A stretch of 64,000 bases of DNA from Clostridium tepidum (GTDB taxonomy: Bacteria > Bacillota > Clostridia > Clostridiales > Clostridiaceae): contig NZ_MRAE01000003.1 of assembly GCF_002008345.1 (NCBI RefSeq), positions 97,954 through 161,953 of the forward strand, given 5' to 3'. The notes beneath the pieces were generated by a model. That model was given only the letters and a program-made list of their open reading frames with translations, searched no databases and was not told the origin of the DNA. Both the position numbers and the translations under genes were made by a program. Each line of letters begins with the position of its first letter. The first letter of the stretch is position 1. This document shows positions 27,020 through 34,266 of this stretch, one piece after another.

Positions 27020-28873
27020 ATGAGCGAAATTAACCAAATTAAAGAAAAAAATATTTATAGTATAACTTGTATAGTAAAATTGGTGTCTTTACTTTTTTCT
27101 TCCATAATACTATATAATTATTTTCCTCAGAATAATAGTAATAATGAAAATATTTCGTATAGCGCTTTATTCACAATATTACTATCTTTAATAATGACTG
27201 TAATATATTTAATTTGGTCTTTTTTTACTATAAAAACTAAAATGTTTAAAAATATATTACTTATACAAAAAATAGAAAATATATTTTTTATTTTAATTTT
27301 TACAGCATTGGTTATAATGTCAGGAAAGTATGATAGTCAATATAAGTATTTGTTTTTATTTATTATAATTACGACTACTATCCAAAGAGGATTAAAGTCT
27401 GGTATGTTTATTTCAATAATATCATCTCTTATAATTTTAACCATAGATTTATCTATGGCTAAATGTACTGGTATAAATATTTATTTTGAAAATGATTTAA
27501 TTCTTTCAGGAGTATTTATTTTAACAGCTGTATCTTTAGGGTATTATGTTAAATTAGGTAATGAGAGTATAAAGCAAAAGAATATTCAATTAGAAGATTT
27601 GAATAAAAAATTAAGTGAAAAGGATAGTCAAAGAAGATATATAGAAGAACTTCTTCTAAAAAATGATACCTGTTATAATTTATTAATAGAAAATTCAAGA
27701 GATGCAATTGTAATACATAGAAAAGATAAAATTATTTTTGCCAATGAAAGTGCAGCAGAATTACTAATTTGTAATAATAGTGGTAATCTTCGAAACCTAA
27801 ATATAAATGAATTTATAGTAGAAGAAGAACGAAAAAAGATAAAAAATAAATTAGAATTAGTATATAAAAACAAGACTGATATGATATGTGTTGAGCAATA
27901 TATAAAAAATAATAAAATGGAAAGGATAAGTGTTGAAACAATATGCACTTATATTATATATAATAATAAGCCTGCCATATTATCTATACTTAGAGATATA
28001 ACTTCACAAAAACAGGTAGAAAAGCTTCAAAAAGATGTAGAAAAAAATATAGAATTGCTAAATGAGAGTAGAGAATATAATAAATTAATAACTGATTTTT
28101 TATCAAATATATCTCATGAATTAAAAACCCCTTTAAATGTAATATTTACAGCAGTTCAAATATTGGATTTATATAAAAAGGATAAAAATTCTTATAGTAA
28201 AAAGCAACAGTATATAAAAGTTATAAAGCAAAACTGTTATAGACTTATGAGATTAATAAATAATTTATTAGATACTACTAAATTGGATTCAGGATATTTA
28301 AAGCTAAATTTGGTAAATTGTAATATAGTAAGTTTAGTAGAAGAGATTACATTATCTGTTGTATATTATGCAGAAAGTAAAAATATAAATATTATATTTG
28401 ATACAGATGTTGAAGAGAAGATTATGGCTGTAGATCCAGACAAAATAGAGAGAATAATATTAAATTTATTATCTAATGCTATAAAATTTACAGGTAATGG
28501 TGGAAATATATATGTAACAATTAAAGATTTTGGAGATAATATTACTATATCTGTAAAAGATACAGGTATAGGTATACCTAAAGATAAAATACAAGATATA
28601 TTTGATAGATTTGTTCAAGTAGATAAAACTTTTAGAAGGGATAAAGAAGGTAGTGGTATAGGTTTATATTTAGTTAAATCTTTTGTAAATATGCATGAAG
28701 GCACTGTAGATATCCAAAGTGTATTGGGAAAAGGTACTGAATTTATAATAAGTATGCCAGTTAAATTAGTAGAAGAATCTCCAGAAAAAGAAAGTAATGT
28801 GTTATATGCACCAAGTAAAGAATGTGTAGACATGGAATTTGCAGATATTTATTCAGAGGTTTTATCTAAATAG
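27020..28873 (+). CDS. Membrane PAS-histidine kinase (module 3 receptor)
   Basis: A 617-residue kinase, the same length and plan as the one at 23555: membrane input domain (1-180; YFENDLILSGVFILTA), coiled coil, PAS (~215-330), H box SNISHELKTPLN with His366, then an ATPase domain with DTGIGIP and GSGIGLYL. The kinase cores of the two are nearly identical, whereas the membrane domains have diverged. I start it at ATG 27020; an in-frame GTG at 26954 lies inside the hairpin behind agrD and would add residues unlike the paralogues. There is no adjacent response regulator. It is placed to receive the module 3 signal. Confidence 0.87.
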   Translation: MSEINQIKEKNIYSITCIVKLVSLLFSSIILYNYFPQNNSNNENISYSALFTILLSLIMTVIYLIWSFFTIKTKMFKNILLIQKIENIFFILIFTALVIMSGKYDSQYKYLFLFIIITTTIQRGLKSGMFISIISSLIILTIDLSMAKCTGINIYFENDLILSGVFILTAVSLGYYVKLGNESIKQKNIQLEDLNKKLSEKDSQRRYIEELLLKNDTCYNLLIENSRDAIVIHRKDKIIFANESAAELLICNNSGNLRNLNINEFIVEEERKKIKNKLELVYKNKTDMICVEQYIKNNKMERISVETICTYIIYNNKPAILSILRDITSQKQVEKLQKDVEKNIELLNESREYNKLITDFLSNISHELKTPLNVIFTAVQILDLYKKDKNSYSKKQQYIKVIKQNCYRLMRLINNLLDTTKLDSGYLKLNLVNCNIVSLVEEITLSVVYYAESKNINIIFDTDVEEKIMAVDPDKIERIILNLLSNAIKFTGNGGNIYVTIKDFGDNITISVKDTGIGIPKDKIQDIFDRFVQVDKTFRRDKEGSGIGLYLVKSFVNMHEGTVDIQSVLGKGTEFIISMPVKLVEESPEKESNVLYAPSKECVDMEFADIYSEVLSK

Positions 28874-28982
28874 AAAAGTTTTATATTTATAAATTTAGTT
28901 GTTTTATATGAATTCGTTTAACATAATTTAAATTTTATTAAAATAGATTTTGGTGACACTTAAGTGTTGCTTATAAATCAAA

Positions 28983-29152
28983 ATAAGATTAGCTTTAATT
29001 TTAAATAGTAAATATAAAAATGCATGTAATAAGCATATGAATAAGCTCTAGTAGTTTTTGATAGAGTCAAATTTAGAACTACTTAGCAAAATAAATTTGT
29101 TTATTATGTATCATTTATATTTACGGTTTTAAAATTAAAGCTATTTTTAGAT
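28983..29152. repeat. MITE-like inverted-repeat element, copy 3 (reverse orientation)
   Basis: TAGCTTTAATTTTAAA at the left mirrors TTTAAAATTAAAGCTA at the right, with inner arms GTAAATATA / TATATTTAC. An internal block, GAACTACTTAGCAAAATAAA (29072-29091), is the reverse complement of the block near 5520-5545 in copy 1, so the two are the same element in opposite orientation. It fills most of 28874-29234 between the kinase and the ttcA-like gene. Confidence 0.65.
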
Positions 29153-29234
29153 AGAACTTTTTGATTTATTAAAAATCTTTTAACACAAAATAATATAAAA
29201 ATGTTATAATATTTTGCATAGGTGAGGTGAAAAT

Positions 29235-30101
29235 ATGAGTGGTATAGCTGGTAAGGGGTGTGAGGTTTTAGTACCTTTTAATGAAAGAATACCTCTTAAA
29301 GATATAGAAAGAAGTATTGTAAAAAAATATAGGAAGCATATATGGAATAAATTTGTTAAAGCTATAAAAGAATATAACCTTATAGAAGATGGTGATAAAG
29401 TAGCTGTAGCTGTTTCTGGTGGAAAAGATAGCATTTTAATGGCAAAACTATTCCAAGAATTAAAAAAACATGGTCAAATAAATTTTGAAATAGAGTTTAT
29501 TTCAATGGATCCTGGTTATCATGAAGATATAAGAAAATTGTTAATAGATAACTGTAATTATTTAGAGATACCTATTCATTTATTTAATTCTGATATTTTT
29601 AAAGTAATAGATGATATAGCTAAAGATTACCCTTGTTACATGTGTGCTAGAATGAGAAGAGGAGCTCTTTATTCTAAAGCTCAAGAATTAGGATGTAATA
29701 AATTAGCACTAGGACATCATTTTAATGATGTTATAGAAACTATTATGTTAAATGTGCTTTATGCAGGAAATTTTAAGACTATGTTACCTAAATTTAAATC
29801 TACAAATTTTGAAGGTTTGGAATTAATAAGACCATTATATTATGTAGAAGAAGAACACATACAAAAGTTTATACAAAATAGTGGTATTTGGCCTCTAAAT
29901 TGTGCTTGTATGGTGGCAGCAGGTAAAATAGGTAATAAAAGACATGAAATAAAAGACTTAATTAAAGAATTAAAGAAAAATTTTAAGGATGTAGATAAAT
30001 CAATATTTATGTCATCTAAAAATGTCAATATGGATGCTATATTAGGATGGCAAAAGAATAAAGAAAAACATTCTTACTTAGATTTTTATGATGAAGACTA
30101 G
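29235..30101 (+). CDS. TtcA-like PP-loop tRNA thiolation protein
   Basis: A 288-residue protein of the TtcA/TtuA superfamily, ATP-dependent enzymes that adenylate and thiolate tRNA bases. The PP-loop ATP pyrophosphatase motif SGGKDS is at residues 61-66. The CxxC pair in PCYMCARMRRG (~136-139), with a later Cys in NCACMV, would bind an iron-sulfur cluster. GHHFNDVIETIML is the family's conserved helix. GGTGAGGTG precedes the ATG. Which tRNA base is modified cannot be settled from sequence. Confidence 0.85.
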   Translation: MSGIAGKGCEVLVPFNERIPLKDIERSIVKKYRKHIWNKFVKAIKEYNLIEDGDKVAVAVSGGKDSILMAKLFQELKKHGQINFEIEFISMDPGYHEDIRKLLIDNCNYLEIPIHLFNSDIFKVIDDIAKDYPCYMCARMRRGALYSKAQELGCNKLALGHHFNDVIETIMLNVLYAGNFKTMLPKFKSTNFEGLELIRPLYYVEEEHIQKFIQNSGIWPLNCACMVAAGKIGNKRHEIKDLIKELKKNFKDVDKSIFMSSKNVNMDAILGWQKNKEKHSYLDFYDED

Positions 30102-30138
30102 TGTGTTTATATTTAAATAAAACATAAATAATTACAAA

Positions 30139-30192
30139 CATTCCCAAATATTTTAAAGTATAAATTTACTTTAATATTTGGGAATATTTTAT
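30139..30192. terminator. Bidirectional terminator
   Basis: A long stem ATTCCCAAATATTTTAAAGTA / TACTTTAATATTTGGGAAT has A and T tracts on both sides. It lies between the convergent ttcA-like gene and the cupin-XRE regulator. Confidence 0.85.
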
Positions 30193-30229
30193 TTATAAAA
30201 AGCACATGAATATCAATTATGTAATTATT

Positions 30230-30775
30230 TTAAAAAATCACAGGACATACTACTGTTAATATTTTAGAGTCTGTTTTAAGGGGATTAGAAAGTATATGCG
30301 GTATAGTAGAAGGAAAATGAATAGAGTCACCTTCGTTTACAAAATATTCTTCTCCATCTATGTTAGCTATAATGGCACCTTCTAATACATATATAAATTC
30401 TTCTCCAGGGTGATTAAATTTATGACCATGTTGTTTTTCGGCAGGTATTATCACTAATATGGATTCCATATTTCTTTCGGAAAAATTACCACTTAGTCTT
30501 ACAAATTTAGAATGAGAACCCTCAAGTTGAAAAATTTCTCTTTCTTGTTTTTTCATTAAATATTTATGAAGTTCTGGACTTTTAAAAAAATAAGTTATAG
30601 GTACACTTAATGCATCTGCGATTTTTTTTAAGGAAGTAATTGCAAGAGAAGAAGAACTATTTTCTACTTGTGACAAAAAACTTATAGATAAACCAGTTTT
30701 TTCACTAAGATCTTTTAAGGTTAAATTTTTTTCTTTTCTTAAATTTCTAATTTTTTCGGCAATTTCATTGATCAT
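30230..30775 (-). CDS. XRE-cupin transcriptional regulator
   Basis: A 181-residue regulator. An HTH-XRE domain fills residues ~4-60 (IAEKIRNLRKEKNLTLKDLS, then TGLSISFLSQVENSSSS), followed by a single cupin domain (~105-175) with HGHKFNHPGEEFIYVLEG and the final IHFPSTIPH metal/ligand-site motif. I start at ATG 30775, since GGAGG lies five bases upstream; the TTG 12 bases earlier overlaps that site. It is divergent from an amino-acid permease and Xaa-Pro peptidase, so it most likely controls them in response to a small amino-acid-related ligand, as PuuR-type regulators do. Confidence 0.88.
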   Translation of the reverse strand: MINEIAEKIRNLRKEKNLTLKDLSEKTGLSISFLSQVENSSSSLAITSLKKIADALSVPITYFFKSPELHKYLMKKQEREIFQLEGSHSKFVRLSGNFSERNMESILVIIPAEKQHGHKFNHPGEEFIYVLEGAIIANIDGEEYFVNEGDSIHFPSTIPHILSNPLKTDSKILTVVCPVIF

Positions 30776-30958
30776 GTTGACCTCCAATATGTATTAGCAA
30801 AATACAGAAAAATCTCACTTTTCTTTCAATAATAATAGCATAAAAGCCTTGATAATTCAATATTATTAGATGAAATATATAATAATAATTAAAAATTTTC
30901 AATATTAAAAATTTTTAAAAACAAAGTAATTTCTTAGTGCAAATAAAAAAATAAATTG

Positions 30959-31036
30959 ATTACAGTAAATATTAAAAAATTACTGTAATATCGAAAAAAA
31001 TATATACATCACTAAAAAAATATGGTATTATCGAAA
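30959..31036. promoter_or_regulatory. Candidate operators between the XRE-cupin gene and the permease
   Basis: A perfect inverted repeat ATTACAGTAA (30959-30968) / TTACTGTAAT (30980-30989) lies in the divergent region. The octamer TATCGAAA occurs twice in direct orientation (30989-30996 and 31029-31036), 40 bp or about four helical turns apart. These are plausible binding sites for the cupin-XRE regulator. Confidence 0.45.
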
Positions 31037-31100
31037 TATACTGAAAATATTTAAAAATTATAAATTTGAAACTAAATAATTGACTTATGGAGGGATTGAC

Positions 31101-32507
31101 ATGAAAAAGAAAATAGGTTTGTGGGATTTGGTTTTCATGAATGTATCAGCACTTTTTGGGATTAGATGGATAGCAAAATCTACGGCATCTAGTTTTGGCT
31201 TAGGTCTTGGTGCAATACCAGCATGGGTGTTGTTTGCATTTATATTTTTCTTACCAAGTGCCCTTATTTGTGCAGAGCTTGCAGCTACTTATCCAAGAGA
31301 TGGAGGACTTTATGAGTGGGTAAAAGAAGCTTATGGAGAAAAATGGGGTTTTATGGTTTCTTGGTTGAATTGGACAGCTAAATTATTTTGGTACTCATCG
31401 TTTTTAACATTTTTAATAGTAAACCTTTCTTATACATTAGGAAAGCCAGAGCTTGCAGGGAACAAAATGTTTGTGCTTATATGTTCATTAGTTATATTCT
31501 GGATACTTTCATTAGTAAGCACTAAGGGTATGGCTTTTGCTAAAATATTTACTAATTTAGGAGCATTAGGTTCAACTGTACCAGCAGTTCTTTTAATAGT
31601 AATGGCGTTGGTTTCTGTATTAATTTTTGGACATAAACCAGCTTCAACATATACTGTAGCTACATTAACACCAAAATTAAATATGGATTCTTTAGCAGCA
31701 ATTTCATCAGTTATGTTTGGACTTGCAGGAGCAGAAACTGCTGCAAACTTTGTTACAGAAATAGATGATGCTAAAAGAAATTTTCCAAAAGCAATACTAA
31801 TATCAGCAGCTATAGTTGGAGGTCTTTATGTACTAGGTTCAATTGCTATAACTATGATTATTCCAACAGATAAAATAACTGCTTCTGAAGGTATATTAGA
31901 AGCTTTAGCAACAGTTGCAGCTAATTTAGGAATAGGACCATGGTTTATAAGAATAATAGCTTTTGGTATTTCTTTATCAGTTCTTGGAGCAATAATACTT
32001 TACATAGCATCACCAATAAAGATGTTATTTGGTAGCGTTAGAAAAGGAATATTTACAGAAAAATTTACAAAAGTTAATGAACACAACATACCTGTACAAG
32101 CAGTTATATTACAAGCGGTTATAGTAAGCATAATATTGTTAGCTACTACATTATTGCCATCTGTTGATGCAATATACAACGTACTTGTTACAATGACAGC
32201 TTTAACATCATTATTCCCATATGTTTTACTATTCAAATCATATATAAAATTGAGAAAAGATAGACCAAACGAAGTAAGACCATATGAAATGTCTAAAAAC
32301 AATGGAAAAGCTATAGCCATAGCTACTGGAGTGCTTATAATATCTGTTATAGGAATAGTTTTATCAGCAGCACCAGTTATGCCTAATTTGCATGAAAATA
32401 TAAAATATGAAATAGAAATGATAGGTGGAGCAGTTTTAGTTATAGGTATAGGTTTATGGAAATGGAATAATTTTGTTAAGAAAACAGGATTTGGAGAAGA
32501 AAAATAG
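31101..32507 (+). CDS. APC-family amino-acid permease
   Basis: A 468-residue transporter with about 12 membrane segments from the APC superfamily, closest in feel to the glutamate/GABA antiporter and YjeM-like branch. Hallmarks are GLWDLVFMNVSALFGIRWIA at the start, ELAATYPRDGGLYEWVKEAYG (residues ~62-82) and GLAGAETAANFVTEIDDAKRNFPKA (~210-234). ATG 31101 is preceded by GGAGGG six bases upstream. The substrate is unknown; linkage to a prolidase suggests a proline- or peptide-derived amino acid. Confidence 0.85.
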   Translation: MKKKIGLWDLVFMNVSALFGIRWIAKSTASSFGLGLGAIPAWVLFAFIFFLPSALICAELAATYPRDGGLYEWVKEAYGEKWGFMVSWLNWTAKLFWYSSFLTFLIVNLSYTLGKPELAGNKMFVLICSLVIFWILSLVSTKGMAFAKIFTNLGALGSTVPAVLLIVMALVSVLIFGHKPASTYTVATLTPKLNMDSLAAISSVMFGLAGAETAANFVTEIDDAKRNFPKAILISAAIVGGLYVLGSIAITMIIPTDKITASEGILEALATVAANLGIGPWFIRIIAFGISLSVLGAIILYIASPIKMLFGSVRKGIFTEKFTKVNEHNIPVQAVILQAVIVSIILLATTLLPSVDAIYNVLVTMTALTSLFPYVLLFKSYIKLRKDRPNEVRPYEMSKNNGKAIAIATGVLIISVIGIVLSAAPVMPNLHENIKYEIEMIGGAVLVIGIGLWKWNNFVKKTGFGEEK

Positions 32508-32521
32508 AATTATAAATAAAT

Positions 32522-32549
32522 AGGCTATCTAAAGGATAGTCTTTTTCAC
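32522..32549 (+). terminator. Hairpin between permease and peptidase
   Basis: AGGCTATC pairs with GATAGTCT around TAAAG, followed by TTTTC. It probably ends most permease transcripts, leaving the peptidase with its own or read-through expression. Confidence 0.7.
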
Positions 32550-32624
32550 AAATAAACATTGATTTTGTTTCTCTTTTAATATATAGAGAATAAAAAATAA
32601 ATATAATTTTAGGAGTGGATTTTT

Positions 32625-33707
32625 ATGAACCAAGAAAGACTTAATAAAGTTTTAGAGGGAATGAAAGAAAGAAAAATTCCTCAAATGTTAATTTCAGATG
32701 CACCAGCTATATTTTATTTAACAGGAAAATGGATCCATACAGGTGAAAGATTAATAGCTCTTTACCTTAATGAAAATGGAAATCATAAATTATTTATAAA
32801 CGAATTATTTCCAGTAACTGAAGACTTAGGAGTAGAAAAAGTTTGGTTTAATGACAATCAAGATGGAGTAGAATTAATTTCTAAATATGTTGAAAAAGAT
32901 AAAGTAATGGGTGTAGATAAAAATTGGCCATCACGTTTTTTATTAAGACTTATGGAGTTACAAGGTGGAAGCAAATTTGTTAATGGTTCAATAATAATAG
33001 ATAGAGCAAGAATGATTAAAGATGAAAAAGAAAAAGAATTAATGAGAGCTTCATCAAAAGCGAATGATATTGCTATGGGAAAATTATACGACTTAATTAA
33101 GAAAAATCCAGATTTATCAGAAAAAGAAGTTGGAGAAAAACTTGCTAAAATCTATAGGGATTTAGGTGCAGAAGGATTCTCATTCGATCCGATAGTAGGA
33201 TATGGAGCAAATGCAGCAGATCCACATCATGGAAATGATGATTCTAAACTTAAAGAAGGAGATTGTATAGTTATAGATATAGGTTGTGTAAAAGACTCTT
33301 ATTGCTCAGATATGACTAGAACTTTCTTTTATAAATCAGTTCCAGAAAAATCAAAAGAAGTTTATAATACAGTTTTAGAAGCTGTTAAAAAAGCTACAGC
33401 AATAGTTAAACCAGGTGTAAGATTCTGTGATATAGATAAAGCTGCTAGAGATGTTATAGAAAAAGCTGGATACGGAAAATACTTCACTCATAGAACTGGA
33501 CATTCAATTGGTATAGAAGATCATGATTTAGGAGATGTTTCTGCTGTTAATACAGAAGAAATAAAACCAGGTATGATATTCTCAATAGAACCAGGTATAT
33601 ACTTACCAGGCGAGGTTGGTGTTAGAATAGAAGACTTAGTTTTAGTAACAGAAGATGGTTGTGAAGTTTTAAATGAATATAGTAAAGATTTAACTATAAT
33701 AGAATAA
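32625..33707 (+). CDS. Xaa-Pro peptidase (M24 family)
   Basis: A 360-residue cytoplasmic metallopeptidase of family M24B, cleaving peptides next to proline. The creatinase-like N-terminal domain spans ~1-130. The pita-bread catalytic domain has the five metal ligands in context: Asp in VIDIGCVKDSYCSDMTR (two), His in GHSIGIEDHD, Glu in SIEPGIY and Glu in GVRIEDLV. AGGAG precedes the ATG. The gene follows an amino-acid permease controlled by a cupin regulator, which fits scavenging of proline peptides, valuable to a Stickland-fermenting clostridium. Confidence 0.92.
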   Translation: MNQERLNKVLEGMKERKIPQMLISDAPAIFYLTGKWIHTGERLIALYLNENGNHKLFINELFPVTEDLGVEKVWFNDNQDGVELISKYVEKDKVMGVDKNWPSRFLLRLMELQGGSKFVNGSIIIDRARMIKDEKEKELMRASSKANDIAMGKLYDLIKKNPDLSEKEVGEKLAKIYRDLGAEGFSFDPIVGYGANAADPHHGNDDSKLKEGDCIVIDIGCVKDSYCSDMTRTFFYKSVPEKSKEVYNTVLEAVKKATAIVKPGVRFCDIDKAARDVIEKAGYGKYFTHRTGHSIGIEDHDLGDVSAVNTEEIKPGMIFSIEPGIYLPGEVGVRIEDLVLVTEDGCEVLNEYSKDLTIIE

Positions 33708-33744
33708 ATTTTTTATATAAATATCATATAAACAAAATTTTAAA

Positions 33745-33930
33745 TTTAGAGATAGTTTTTGATTATAATAAATCCTAGAAAAGTTTATTCAAGTATGTAG
33801 CCACTCTTTATTTTCACTTTTAATAAGATGCGAGGATTAGAGCAGATAGTGATTGGATAAACTTAATTCTCTAAAAATAACTATGTAAAAAGTATATTAT
33901 AAAATATATTTTTTCATAGTTATTTTTTTG
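33745..33930 (+). ncRNA. Candidate structured RNA with terminator upstream of adhE
   Basis: TTTAGAGA (33745-33752) can pair with TCTCTAAA (33868-33875), enclosing a second helix GTTTATTCAA (33783-33792) / TTGGATAAAC (33853-33862). The 3' strand of the outer helix overlaps a strong terminator, AAAAATAACTATG (33873-33885) with CATAGTTATTTTT (33915-33927) plus T. Nested stems abutting a terminator look riboswitch-like, but no known aptamer consensus is recognised. It may simply be the 3' end of the peptidase mRNA. Confidence 0.4.
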
Positions 33931-34124
33931 TCTATAAATATTATTTAAATGCAATAAATTTAATTTTTATATTAGTATGCAAAATTTTATTATCTTAATA
34001 TAAGTGAAAGACAATCTAAAAGCAAATTATATATATTAAATTAATAATTTTATAAATATGTTAGGGCATAAAAATAAAGAAATAGTTAAGAAAATAAAAT
34101 ATGATAAAAAATTAACGAAAACTA

Positions 34125-34175
34125 TTGACTTTGAGCTAATGAAGTATTATTATTAAATTGTTAAATAAATAACAA
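34125..34175 (+). promoter_or_regulatory. adhE promoter with Rex-like operator
   Basis: TTGACT (34125-34130) and TATTAT (34148-34153) are spaced 17 bp apart. Directly downstream, TTGTTAAATAAATAACAA (34158-34175) matches the Rex consensus TTGTTAANNNNTTAACAA with one mismatch. Rex is the NADH-responsive repressor known to control adhE in clostridia. The site overlaps the expected transcription start, so repression at low NADH is expected. Confidence 0.75.
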
Positions 34176-34266
34176 ATGATAAATTCAAAGTATTATTAAA
34201 TATTAATGTTTTTATTTTTATGTAACTTTGTGAAAAAATAAACTATCATTAAAAGAGGTGTTATTC

